Shown here one piece after another: positions 1 through 8,749 of a stretch of DNA of 64,000 nt; within the stretch, counting starts at the first letter, position 1; each line of letters begins with the position of its first letter. The notes under the pieces are model-generated. The model saw nothing but the letters and a program-made list of their open reading frames with translations, made no database searches and had not been told where the DNA came from. Source of the stretch: Perkinsela sp. pyNocScin1 (lineage: Eukaryota > Euglenozoa > Kinetoplastea > Prokinetoplastida > Perkinselidae); the NCBI GenBank assembly GCA_964019655.1, contig CAXHTR010000005.1, forward strand, positions 62,001 through 126,000. Reading direction: 5' to 3'. The position numbers and the translations under genes are program-made.

Positions 1-997
1 GAATGATGCGCCGTAAAACATACCCACGTCCCGTTGATTCTGGAGTTGCTCCGTCGATTATTGCCATTGTAAGCGTGCGAATATGGTCAGCCACCACGCG
101 ATAGGCAATATTTCTTTGCTCATCTTCGACAGAGCATCTCTGGGACTCCTCACATGTCTTGTACGGATCAAGGCTTGCAGTGACGCTTTGTATACGTTTG
201 AAAATTGGATTCCATATATCTGTATCATAATTGCTTTGCTTTCCTTGAAGAACAGCCAGTAATCTTTCAAAGCCCATTCCTGTATCGACATGTTTAACTG
301 GAAGCTGCTGAAGCTTCCCATTTTGATCTCTGTTGTACTCAACAAAAACAAGGTTCCAAAGCTCGACGACGGAAGGATCATCTTGATTGACTAGCTGACA
401 AGCGTCTCGACCACCGATCATATCGTAGTGTATTTCAGTGCTTCTTCCACATGGACCAGTCTCGCCCATTTCCCAAAAGTTATCTTTCATGCCACATTTC
501 AATATACGTTTCTCGGGAACAAATTTCGCCCATATTTCGTAGCTATCAGAATCTTCTTGCAAGCCAACTTCTTTGTCACCAGCAAAAACTGTGACGTACA
601 ACCTATCTGGGGATATACCGAACTTTGATGTTAGCAGATCCCATGCCATAGGGATGGCTTCATTCTTGAAATAATCTCCGAAACTCCAGCTTCCAAGCAT
701 CTCAAAAAACGTATGATGATACGTATCCCTTCCAACATCTTCGAGGTCGTTGTGCTTTCCACCTGCCCGGATACACTTTTGGGTATTGACAGCACGCTTT
801 ACACCATATAGCTTTGAGCTGGGATCTTCTTTACCTAATAGAATGTTCTTGAATTGGTTCATACCAGCATTTGTGAAAAGAAGTGTAGGGTCATTTTCCG
901 GCACAACCCTTGATGATGGAACCAGTGTATGCCCATGCTCTTCTATGAAGTATTTGATAAAAGTTTCCCGAACTTTAGCTGCGGTCCACGTTGACAT
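1..997 (-). CDS. AlaRS: Alanyl-tRNA synthetase, N-terminal part (runs off left edge)
   Basis: Charges tRNA-Ala with alanine. Translating the minus strand from the ATG at 997-995 gives 332 residues that stay open to base 1, so this is the N-terminal class II catalytic core and the gene continues outside the window. The protein begins [17 protein letters not shown] and carries the hallmark segments [40 protein letters not shown] (motif 2) and [12 protein letters not shown] (motif 3). The editing and C-Ala domains would lie outside. There is no obvious organellar presequence, so it may be the cytosolic enzyme or a dual-targeted one. It is the downstream end of a 25 kb block of minus-strand genes. 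Confidence 0.97.
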   Translation of the reverse strand, partial: MSTWTAAKVRETFIKYFIEEHGHTLVPSSRVVPENDPTLLFTNAGMNQFKNILLGKEDPSSKLYGVKRAVNTQKCIRAGGKHNDLEDVGRDTYHHTFFEMLGSWSFGDYFKNEAIPMAWDLLTSKFGISPDRLYVTVFAGDKEVGLQEDSDSYEIWAKFVPEKRILKCGMKDNFWEMGETGPCGRSTEIHYDMIGGRDACQLVNQDDPSVVELWNLVFVEYNRDQNGKLQQLPVKHVDTGMGFERLLAVLQGKQSNYDTDIWNPIFKRIQSVTASLDPYKTCEESQRCSVEDEQRNIAYRVVADHIRTLTMAIIDGATPESTGRGYVLRRII

Positions 998-1074
998 TTT
1001 CAAACAAGATTCAAAGAAGATAACGAAGGATAAAAATCGTATTCACTTAGCTGCAATAAGAATGTCTATCAATA

Positions 1075-2874
1075 CTAGGCCACTACTTCAGCCCTTGCTA
1101 AGCTCTGAAAAAGTTTTAAAAGTCCAACTGCTTCAAAGTGTGATTCTAAAGGTCGCTTCCAAAAGACAGCATAACCTGTGATATAGAGCATGATGTCACC
1201 AATCATAAAAATTCGAATACCGTCTTGCGTAGCGCCCGTTCGATGAACAAAGTACCCGAATTTTTCAGCTGCAGTGTAAATAATATCGAGGGGCCGAGAT
1301 TTTGCAATGATCGCATTGATCTTACCACTGATTTCTTGCGTGCTCGACAGTTTCGGCTCCTTTTCTTCCGCTTGCACCATCTTGAATATTGCAAACAAGT
1401 CACCATGGCTATAAATCTCAGCTTCATCATGATAACTCATAATTTCTCCGCAAAGCTTGACTTCCTTGAGTGCAGAAATGTAGAATCGATCTAATTGAGA
1501 AGAATGGCGGCAAATTAGCGTTTTACGGATATTCAAAAAAACCCGTAGCATCAACTGAATATGGATTTTTGAGCGCTTACTCCATAGCATCGTAAGAAAG
1601 CTTGGTAAAAGCGATTCTTGAAGAATCAGCGTGACGTCTTCTATTTCTAGCGCGTCAAGGAAGGTCTTGTATTTTTTTATGTGAAAGCCCAAAAGCAAGG
1701 AGGAGTCGGTGTGCGCACGACAGTCTAAGGATTCCATATCTCGTAAAACAGCAATGCTGAGTTCAGGATTACATAAAACATGCATGATTGAGTTACGCAA
1801 CTCACCATGAAGAGTGGTCAATTTTTTCGAAAGTGATTTCCGATCTTTTTGATACTCAGAAGAGGTCCAGTTTCCAGAATAAGCGTGGTAGCGCACTTCT
1901 GTTCGCAGGCTGAGCAAGAACCCGGCAGTAAACTGCACGAATATATCTTCTACTGATAACGAGCTGGAAAACGTTGCATGTAGCACGGCACAAAGAAATC
2001 GACATATAAAAGACGATAAAGGGCTTGCGTACAATGCATGCCTCAAAATGGCTGAACGTGCCTCGATCATTGAAAATGTTGCTTTGAGGAGCTCAATGCT
2101 TCCACATAAGTCACTCGTTGAAAGAAATAAGTGCAGCATCTCGTTTAATTCGGGAACGATCTCTAATTCGAAGACAGAAAGCGTGCCAGTTGCTGAGAAG
2201 ACCAATGTCCAGTCTAACAACATTGTTACCGCTGGTATGAGCTTCTGTAGAATAATTGCTTGTTTTTCCGAAGAGTTGCAGTTATATTGACAGTCCCTTA
2301 GAATTAGTGCCAATCGGTAGCTTCCTTTCAGCTGATCTACCAGCCATGGAAGGAAGTGCTTTTCTATTATGGAAAAGAACACCTCTTCACTTTCTTTGGG
2401 CATCATACCCAAGAGTGCATCACTTTGGTCCCAAAAATTAAGAATATGCCCGAGAAGTGCTTGCATCGTCTCAAAGGGTATCTTTTCTTCACCAACTAGC
2501 ATCTCATACCGTGCAAAAAGGGTTTCTATTACTTTTGAAAACCATTTCAGAGAAGTGCTATGAAAATCAACTTGATCATCAAGATTAAACTTGCATTTAA
2601 TCTTATACACTGCATTGGGAAGAGTCTTGAGAAGGGTCCCTGTTAGCTTACTCATCTGAAAAAATAGATCAAGAGAATTTCCACTCATGCGAAGCATAGC
2701 AAGACACTTTTCATTGATCGTTGCGTTGATAATATCAAGAGCTTTAGATGCTGCGTGCACATTATTATCACCAAGCTTTTCGTATTTTTTACCATCTTGT
2801 TGCATGGCTATTTCTAGTACAGATGATTTTACGGAATCTTGATGAGGAGCACCATTGCTCACTTCGCGCTTCAT
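1075..2874 (-). CDS. Large helical protein of unknown function (599 aa)
   Basis: The protein begins MKREVSNGAP and has no hydrophobic signal or convincing membrane segment. It is leucine-rich and predicted almost entirely helical, with paired amphipathic helices that recall ARM/HEAT-type or vesicle-tethering subunits. No catalytic motif or Cys/His cluster is visible. It sits 77 nt upstream of AlaRS and 101 nt downstream of eIF1A on the same strand. The length of the open frame and the tight packing between conserved genes support a real gene. I do not recognise the family. Confidence 0.75.
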   Translation of the reverse strand: MKREVSNGAPHQDSVKSSVLEIAMQQDGKKYEKLGDNNVHAASKALDIINATINEKCLAMLRMSGNSLDLFFQMSKLTGTLLKTLPNAVYKIKCKFNLDDQVDFHSTSLKWFSKVIETLFARYEMLVGEEKIPFETMQALLGHILNFWDQSDALLGMMPKESEEVFFSIIEKHFLPWLVDQLKGSYRLALILRDCQYNCNSSEKQAIILQKLIPAVTMLLDWTLVFSATGTLSVFELEIVPELNEMLHLFLSTSDLCGSIELLKATFSMIEARSAILRHALYASPLSSFICRFLCAVLHATFSSSLSVEDIFVQFTAGFLLSLRTEVRYHAYSGNWTSSEYQKDRKSLSKKLTTLHGELRNSIMHVLCNPELSIAVLRDMESLDCRAHTDSSLLLGFHIKKYKTFLDALEIEDVTLILQESLLPSFLTMLWSKRSKIHIQLMLRVFLNIRKTLICRHSSQLDRFYISALKEVKLCGEIMSYHDEAEIYSHGDLFAIFKMVQAEEKEPKLSSTQEISGKINAIIAKSRPLDIIYTAAEKFGYFVHRTGATQDGIRIFMIGDIMLYITGYAVFWKRPLESHFEAVGLLKLFQSLARAEVVA

Positions 2875-2975
2875 CTACAAGTCAGTTCTTCATAAGTAAA
2901 AGTAGAAAATGACATATGATGAATCTCTGAAATGGCTCTTCTATATTTTAAAAACAGCAATTTTTAATTGCTACA

Positions 2976-3710
2976 TCAGATGTCATCTATTTCCGCATCA
3001 TCGATCGCAAGTGACGACATAGAGCGAGTCAATTGCGGCGGTACTTCAACACCCCTTCCTTTATCCTTGGAAACTCGGTTCTTAGCGAATGATGCTTGCT
3101 TGCCTTGCATTTTCTTATTGTGTCGATCGAATTTTTGAATAACTTCTATCTCAGGTTGAAGTTCAGCGTCAGAAGAGCCACTCTCAGAGTCACTCTCTTC
3201 CTCCTCTTCTTCATCATTAGCATCTGACGAGTCTGTAGATAGATCCCAATCTCCAGAAGATTTCTGTTGCGTTTCGCTCGCTGCGCCCTGAGAGGTGAAC
3301 TTGATGTTTCCAGTATTTGCATCCTCTGCCTCTTCCACCATGCCACCTCTGCCGACAACTGACCACCGAGATATATCAGGGATCTGCCCGAGCCTTTGAA
3401 GTTCATTGCTTTCATCAGGGGTGTATCGCAGGATAACATCAACTTTTTGGCAACCACTTTGAAATTCACGGTTTCCGCACAGAACAACATTTCCAAGGTT
3501 AATCCACATTCGGCGAACAATCTTTCCGCGTATGACTCCAATTACATCCATTCCAGAAAAGAGATGCACTTTGATTCGGTTACAGCCAAGCATTCCCGTG
3601 CAAATACCGTATTCTTGGCCTTCTTCACGTGTAATGAGCTCCCTTTTGACACCTTCATTTTTTTTTGAGCCCTTCTTTCTATTCTTTCCACCCATGGCAT
3701 TCTTCGGCAT
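2976..3710 (-). CDS. eIF1A: Translation initiation factor eIF1A with long acidic C-terminal tail
   Basis: eIF1A binds the 40S A site, promotes scanning, and through its C-terminus recruits eIF5B for subunit joining. The basic start MPKNAMGGKNRKKGSKKNEG, the segments KRELITREEGQEYG and IRGKIVRRMWINLGNVVL, and the aspartate-rich DVILRYTPDE identify the S1-type OB fold (about residues 20-105). The usual protein is about 145 aa; this one is 244. The extra length is a low-complexity Ser/Glu/Asp tail. The last residues are DAEIDDI, which resembles the family's DIDDI eIF5B-binding end, so the tail looks inserted between the OB fold and the conserved terminus rather than read-through. A pyrimidine-rich stretch followed by AG lies about 35 nt upstream of the ATG. 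Confidence 0.93.
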   Translation of the reverse strand: MPKNAMGGKNRKKGSKKNEGVKRELITREEGQEYGICTGMLGCNRIKVHLFSGMDVIGVIRGKIVRRMWINLGNVVLCGNREFQSGCQKVDVILRYTPDESNELQRLGQIPDISRWSVVGRGGMVEEAEDANTGNIKFTSQGAASETQQKSSGDWDLSTDSSDANDEEEEEESDSESGSSDAELQPEIEVIQKFDRHNKKMQGKQASFAKNRVSKDKGRGVEVPPQLTRSMSSLAIDDAEIDDI

Positions 3711-4120
3711 CCTTAATAAATAATATAAAAACTTTAGGATTGCTTTTCGCAGAAGAATAGTTTAAATACACAACGTCAAAATGATAGTTCTGACACGTGC
3801 CTCAACCAGTTTGAAATATGTAGATATGTACATCAGGTCCAGTCTAGTCTAGATCTATGTCCGTTTCGACGGTGCTGTGGCTTGTGTATCAAGATGCCAT
3901 CAAGTGGCTTTGTGTCGAAAAGAAGGCGTTCAAGTTTTTATAGATACGGAGAATGTATCTGCAATTGAAGCTGAGATGAAGATTAACTGTCATTTCACCA
4001 GAGACCTTGCTACGTCGGAATCAATTCTAACTCTCAGTGAAAAATATTAAAATGGCACTCTTTCATTTAGTACTCCTTAAATTATTCCTCAGGCATTGCG
4101 CTATTGTTTGCTTCCTCCTT
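3711..4120. other. Intergenic region without recognised feature
   Basis: About 410 bases between eIF1A and a short doubtful ORF. It contains AT-rich stretches and short direct similarities (agtctagtctag near 3840). I see no tRNA-like cloverleaf, no reading frame of convincing length and no strong hairpin. It probably holds the eIF1A 5' leader and the 3' UTR of the upstream gene. Confidence 0.5.
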
Positions 4121-4378
4121 TCAAAATATGACGCATAAAATGCTTAAGTCCGAGCGTTCAAAATCCCTTGATTGACCATTTATGAATGCGAGGGCATTAA
4201 GGTAGAAGTCCGTACTTTTGATGAGCCCGTCATCACAAGCTGACAAAATGTGGTGGCAGAAATCCCAAAGATCGCCCACGTCAATTCTTTGCATTAAAAC
4301 ACCTAAAGTTGCCAACACCTTGCTGCCTAAACCTTGAAGATATTTTGATGTGGTGGGAAATTCCAAATTATCATACAT
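4121..4378 (-). CDS. Possible small protein (85 aa), unrecognised
   Basis: The start is the ATG at 4378 (MYDNLEFPTTSKYLQGLGSK). The protein is hydrophobic-helical with no zinc or signal motif. It lies on the coding strand of the block, 51 nt downstream of the 426-aa gene, and fills what would otherwise be a 720 nt gap. An AG-containing leader (tctagcag) precedes the start. I do not recognise it. It could also be part of a 3' UTR, so confidence is low. Confidence 0.35.
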   Translation of the reverse strand: MYDNLEFPTTSKYLQGLGSKVLATLGVLMQRIDVGDLWDFCHHILSACDDGLIKSTDFYLNALAFINGQSRDFERSDLSILCVIF

Positions 4379-4429
4379 CAAACCGACCTGCTAGATTATC
4401 TCACACAACATCAATACTCTCTCACATGC

Positions 4430-5710
4430 TTACAGTGAGGTTTTTGTAGGCTGAAAAAAGTTTTCAGAAGGTTTATACATTTTTGACGATAGATGAATGC
4501 CACCGAGCTCAAGAGATTTCATGAAAGAGCTCTTGCATTCACCATTTTGCAAGAGGCTGTTTATTCGCATATTGAGATCTGGGAACTGCTCTTTCAAAAA
4601 GCTTTGGACAGCATCCGCTCGACCAATTTTGAAGAGCGCAGGAAACATCTTGCAAAGGTCTTGTATCGAGTATGCTGACACTTGCTCCAGCCAAAGAAAA
4701 ACTTCTGGGAAGTATTCTTTTATACATCCCATTGCCTCTCTCGGGTGAACAGGGTGGGAGGGCATCGCAAAGGCAATCTTTAACACTCGATCTGCAGAAA
4801 TATTGAAATCATCAAAAGTTTGGGTCAGTGCTTGGCCCTCAATACAAACATCAGGTCTTTTACGGACGAAAAGTGTACCATCAAAAGTGTTGGCTTGTTC
4901 TATCTCAGGGGTGACAATTAGTGCAGATTTGTATGAAGTTGTTTTTTCAGGAATTCGGTATCCGATCCTTTCAGTAAGCTCATTCCAAGGCACCCAAAAC
5001 CCCGGTATAAGTTGTAGAATTTTTTTTCCGAGTGCCACGGCAGTAGCAAAGCATTTGTTCCCAGGACCTGGCTTGAAGAAGCCCTCTGTTTCTTTTGCCC
5101 AAGCGTTTTGATACACAAACCAACTTCCTTCTTTTGTCTCATAGTCTTTCTGTAGAGAGTAATCATCTCTTATATCATCGTTCTCTGTCAAAATTTGATA
5201 AAGCTCCACTTCACTGCGCTGCACAATGAGTGATAAAATATCCAAGCGCATAAAACCTTTGCTTGGGATAAAGCTTCTGAGTACTGTTAACAGCTCTCTT
5301 TCAGACAACTGAATTTCCGCACGTATCATACGAAGCCTTGCAGCTGTTCTGTCTTTATTGATTTGAAAAATATGCGGTAGCGTCTCGCAAAAAGTTTCCA
5401 TCTTGCCAAAATATTTATTGATTAATTCAGAATCTTCCTCGGAGGCTGATTTCATCATGAGATCAAAGGGCTGTCGTCCGTAGGCATATCTCTTGACTTT
5501 GTTTAAATGCGATGTGCACAATGTGCGCACAGCGAAACTGAGTAGGTCACAAGAGGCAGCTTGTCTGACGTCAGGATACCTCTTCGAAACATATTCATCT
5601 GAAAGGTAATGAGATGATGTATTTTCGATTGTTTTCTTTGAAACATCATGGGTACAAAGTAAAGCCCACGTTCTATATTGCACGAGCTTCAAAAACGACT
5701 GTCGATACAT
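4430..5710 (-). CDS. Repeat-containing protein, probably organellar (426 aa), function unknown
   Basis: The N-terminus (MYRQSFLKLVQYRTWALLCT) is basic, hydroxylated and free of acidic residues, as expected of a mitochondrial presequence. The body contains at least two copies of a degenerate motif, LPHIFQINKDR (about residue 110) and FPALFKIGRADAV (about residue 366), each following a helical stretch. Related spacing of hydrophobic residues occurs around IPGFWVPWNELTER. Such F-P-x-[IL]-F repeats resemble small winged-helix or PORR-like repeats found in organelle RNA-metabolism proteins, but I cannot assign a family. Its neighbours at 6-10 kb also look organellar. Confidence 0.8.
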   Translation of the reverse strand: MYRQSFLKLVQYRTWALLCTHDVSKKTIENTSSHYLSDEYVSKRYPDVRQAASCDLLSFAVRTLCTSHLNKVKRYAYGRQPFDLMMKSASEEDSELINKYFGKMETFCETLPHIFQINKDRTAARLRMIRAEIQLSERELLTVLRSFIPSKGFMRLDILSLIVQRSEVELYQILTENDDIRDDYSLQKDYETKEGSWFVYQNAWAKETEGFFKPGPGNKCFATAVALGKKILQLIPGFWVPWNELTERIGYRIPEKTTSYKSALIVTPEIEQANTFDGTLFVRKRPDVCIEGQALTQTFDDFNISADRVLKIAFAMPSHPVHPREAMGCIKEYFPEVFLWLEQVSAYSIQDLCKMFPALFKIGRADAVQSFLKEQFPDLNMRINSLLQNGECKSSFMKSLELGGIHLSSKMYKPSENFFQPTKTSL

Positions 5711-6065
5711 TATAGATTAAATAATGACAAATATACGTGATTGACCTCAAAGGATCGCGTATGAGTTTCCAATCTCACGAAAAAAGAACCTGCTAAAATT
5801 ATGGAGACGAGACAAGGGGCAGGGGGCATCGGGGGACTTTTATCAAAATATTGGATGAAATTCACAAGAAGCGAATGCCGTAGTATCCGTCAAATTCCAG
5901 AGTAGTCCATAGCTTACAGAAAGCCTAGACGGCTTTGAAAGCAAAGGTTCAGTACATGCCCCAATTGGAAAAAAGCTGAGGAAAAATAACACAGTCAGGG
6001 TCCTGGCTTCAACTACAGTACAGACGCGAGTTCTTTGATTCTAAGATACGCTTTGGTCCTGAAAG
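5711..6065. other. Intergenic region without recognised feature
   Basis: 355 bases between two minus-strand genes. On the minus strand it holds a pyrimidine-rich tract (ttatttttcctcag at about 5993-5980, followed by cttttttcc) that could be a splice acceptor for the downstream gene at 4430-5710. A purine/G-rich stretch, ggggcagggggcatcggggg, lies at about 5816-5835. No RNA gene or substantial ORF is seen. Confidence 0.45.
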
Positions 6066-7661
6066 TTAAAACATGAGTACATCTTCGGAAGATTTTGGCA
6101 AGGGAATGACATGATTCTCTGATATGTCGCTTGAGATAGAATTTTGATCATTGAACGAATCGACAGTACTCTCACCAGTTTCATCAGCAAAGCACTCACC
6201 CTCTGCATTTATACCGAAGTCCAGAGGACGTGTGCTCACTGACTCGTTCATCATATCAAGAACTTCACTCATGGCACAGGAGTCGAATTCTTTAGCTTCC
6301 TTCGCCGAAAGCGGTCTATATTTCGCACTATGTCGTAGAAACCGAAGCCTGAGTTGCCTGAAATATGGCTTATCTCTTTCAATAAAATCTGTCCAGATCG
6401 GATTGATGTACTTCATATAGCTTGGCAGAACACTTAATTCACTAAGTTTCATAGGGTTCATTCCTTTGCAAGAGTATGGTCCCATACTCAAGCGAGTTAT
6501 TTTAGATGCTTTTCTACCGAGTTTCTCCAAGACTTCAAATATTTTGAACGGCAGTTTTCCACGGACACATAGCCGAATATAATTTGCATTCGATTCCAAG
6601 GACTCATGGGCCACATGGATCGACACATTACGATAAATTGAACCATCGAGATGTAACCCATTAGACGTGAGCTTGTCAGCCAAAAGTGGATCTATTTTTG
6701 GCACAACTTTTGCTATGTACGTCCTCTGAAGGCCGACTTTGGGGTCGTTCATATATTGCGCCAACTCACCGTCATTCGTCAATAAAATAAGTCCACGATC
6801 TTCAAAATGTAGCGGTTTTATCGGAATAAGGTGTGAGTGCCCGAAGCACATCGCAAGTCTGCGCCATATACTTGGTTGATCTGTCGGTGATCTTGAAGAT
6901 GAGATACAGCTCATATTTCTAGGTTTGTAAAACGCCCATAGTTTAGTTCCTTGGAACCGAAGATGGCCTGAATTGCCACTGATTGATATAAAGTCATTTC
7001 GGCTCACTTCTTTGAACGGATCACAAACCTTTTTATCATTAATATAAACTTCCCCTTTTTGAATAATTCGCGTACCATGAGTAAGACTTACCATACCCGC
7101 TCGGCAAATGCAGCGTAGAAGACTAGTTTTGCGCTTTGCAAATGGGCGCGTTTCTCGCATGTCCTCAAGCTGCATTTCAGATGATTCATCTGGAGAAGCT
7201 GGTGCATTGGAAGCGAGCGACAGTCTCGGTACTTCGGACTCAAGCTTTTCAAGCTTGTTTAGTCTATCAACAAGCATATTGTCAATGATTTTGTGATTGG
7301 CACTGAACTCTCGTTCACTCACAGCTCGGCGTGAAACAATACTGTGTGAAAGTGGCTTAGCTGCATGTTGAGAGCTTTGTAGCATTGGACTAATTTGTGG
7401 ATCATCTACACATGATCCTACTTCAAATTCTTTCTTTTTTGTTCGTATAGACAAGGGTGCAGTGCGCTTGCCAAAATGTGAAGCTACCGACTGAAATGCC
7501 GTTGATATTTCCGATGATTGGTCATTCGTCACGTTTTCACTTGAAGCACAATGCTTCGAAAAAAAGTAACAATGCGCTTTCCCGATGGATGCATAGCCAT
7601 ATGAGCCCAACATTTCTCGCTTTTGTATGATATTGCTTTGCGGCGCACGCTTGAAGAGCAT
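6066..7661 (-). CDS. RsuA/RluB-family pseudouridine synthase-like protein lacking the catalytic Asp
   Basis: 531 aa from the ATG at 7661; the first residues (MLFKRAPQSNIIQKREML) look like a mitochondrial presequence. About residues 190-245 form an S4 RNA-binding domain (IIQKGEVYINDKKV). Residues ~250-430 match the RsuA/RluB/RluE fold: LWAFYKPRNMSCIS, GLILLTNDGELAQ, LQRTYIAKV and the closing TRLSMGPY...LSEL. In active enzymes the catalytic aspartate lies in GRLD; here the aligned residues are Lys282-Pro-Leu-His285, although the following GLILLTNDGELA is well kept. The protein probably binds rRNA but does not make pseudouridine, like the enzyme-derived assembly factors of mitochondrial ribosomes. 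The N-terminal 180 and C-terminal 90 residues are low-complexity. Confidence 0.88.
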   Translation of the reverse strand: MLFKRAPQSNIIQKREMLGSYGYASIGKAHCYFFSKHCASSENVTNDQSSEISTAFQSVASHFGKRTAPLSIRTKKKEFEVGSCVDDPQISPMLQSSQHAAKPLSHSIVSRRAVSEREFSANHKIIDNMLVDRLNKLEKLESEVPRLSLASNAPASPDESSEMQLEDMRETRPFAKRKTSLLRCICRAGMVSLTHGTRIIQKGEVYINDKKVCDPFKEVSRNDFISISGNSGHLRFQGTKLWAFYKPRNMSCISSSRSPTDQPSIWRRLAMCFGHSHLIPIKPLHFEDRGLILLTNDGELAQYMNDPKVGLQRTYIAKVVPKIDPLLADKLTSNGLHLDGSIYRNVSIHVAHESLESNANYIRLCVRGKLPFKIFEVLEKLGRKASKITRLSMGPYSCKGMNPMKLSELSVLPSYMKYINPIWTDFIERDKPYFRQLRLRFLRHSAKYRPLSAKEAKEFDSCAMSEVLDMMNESVSTRPLDFGINAEGECFADETGESTVDSFNDQNSISSDISENHVIPLPKSSEDVLMF

Positions 7662-7759
7662 AATGTAAGATAAATCTTGTATCAATTAATGCATGGCAGT
7701 ACATACAACTGGCTCCAAATGAAATGAGATGAAAGGAAATCATACAAGTGTACCGAAGG

Positions 7760-7978
7760 TCATCGCTGTTTTTCCCAGAGCTTTTTACTGAGACCCACAA
7801 GAGCATGAATTTTGTCCATATTCACTGCATGCCTCTTACTTTGTTCATGCATCATCGCAGAGCTCTCTTCGAAAACAGTGCAGCAGAGCCCACACCATTG
7901 CTTTGTTGTTGTGCCTCTTCGGCGATATAGCTTAATGGCTCTGCGTGGCCCGAGAAAGATTTGCGCGTACGTAAACAT
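7760..7978 (-). CDS. Small U1-type zinc-finger protein
   Basis: 72 aa from the first in-frame ATG (7978); an in-frame stop lies further upstream and no ATG precedes it. After a basic segment (GPRRAIKLYRRRGTT) comes a Cys2-His2 unit of the U1/matrin type: C-GL-C, eleven residues, H, five residues, H (WCGLC...MMHEQSKRH), followed by an amphipathic helix. Such fingers occur in splicing proteins, in small ribosome-associated proteins and in several mitochondrial ribosome subunits. It lies between two genes that look organellar. The gene is short and the start is uncertain. Confidence 0.55.
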   Translation of the reverse strand: MFTYAQIFLGPRRAIKLYRRRGTTTKQWCGLCCTVFEESSAMMHEQSKRHAVNMDKIHALVGLSKKLWEKQR

Positions 7979-8053
7979 TCTACCACGTATCCATACTTTG
8001 AGACGAATCTTGAAGTTTCTTCCCAATGCAAAACCCTATGTTTTAGACACATG

Positions 8054-8665
8054 TTAATGCTCTTTTGATTTTGATATCTCTTCATCTAGGCGCAAAAGTT
8101 CCTTATTTTTGTCCAATAAGAGGTTGGCAAAAGTTTTTGCATCTTGGCGTAGCATGGAAAGAGTTGCAGTTAAATGCTCTTTATCTGAAACAGATAGTTT
8201 TCGTGCTGATTGCTTTTTTATTTTCTTTATCTCTACTTTCAGCGCTGCAACGATTGATTCTTCAAGCTCAATATTAAGATGAAGTTCTTCGATATTTTTC
8301 ATTATGTCAGAAGATTCAGAATCTTCAAGCTTTGATTCCAATACAGCATAACTTTGAACGACCTTTTGTTTCATGCTTTTGAGACAACGAGTACTGCCCA
8401 CTATGCTGTTATTTCGATCATATTGCTTTCGGATATCATATTCATTCTTAATGTCTTCACATGCATCGTCACGATACTTACCATAAAGCTTCTTATGGTC
8501 CATTTCGTCTATGGCTTTACCGTAAGCTTCCCACAGAAGTCTAAGCTGTAGTGAATCGCCGGATGAAGATCTACCGATACTGTACCCCATGGGCATTCTT
8601 CTGGTAAAACTTTGAGAGCGAAGCCCGACTTGACAGAAGTAACGAAGTCTCGTTGGAAGGACCAT
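8054..8665 (-). CDS. Putative mitochondrial coiled-coil protein (203 aa)
   Basis: The N-terminus (MVLPTRLRYFCQVGLRSQSF) is Arg/Ser-rich without acidic residues, consistent with mitochondrial import. From about residue 100 to the end the chain is strongly charged and heptad-like (IEELHLNIELEESIVAALKV, KNKELLRLDEEISKSKEH), indicating a long C-terminal coiled coil. There is no enzyme motif. It is packed 75 nt from the zinc-finger gene on the same strand. The family is unrecognised; a structural subunit of an organellar complex is a reasonable guess. Confidence 0.7.
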   Translation of the reverse strand: MVLPTRLRYFCQVGLRSQSFTRRMPMGYSIGRSSSGDSLQLRLLWEAYGKAIDEMDHKKLYGKYRDDACEDIKNEYDIRKQYDRNNSIVGSTRCLKSMKQKVVQSYAVLESKLEDSESSDIMKNIEELHLNIELEESIVAALKVEIKKIKKQSARKLSVSDKEHLTATLSMLRQDAKTFANLLLDKNKELLRLDEEISKSKEH

Positions 8666-8749
8666 ACGCTGTATGAAACATTCAAAAATCTATTTTAAGG
8701 AAAGCTTGAAATTGTTTTTTTTTTCACTTTGCGTGCATCGAAAATGCAT

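Noticed and set aside
750-1181. 143-residue plus-strand reading frame
   Set aside because: It lies antisense to the start of the AlaRS gene and the end of the 599-aa gene. It has no domain and only shadows the real coding frames.
4430-5710. First thought to be the large primase subunit
   Set aside because: The four cluster-binding cysteines and primase C-terminal motifs are absent; the repeats and presequence point to an organellar protein instead.
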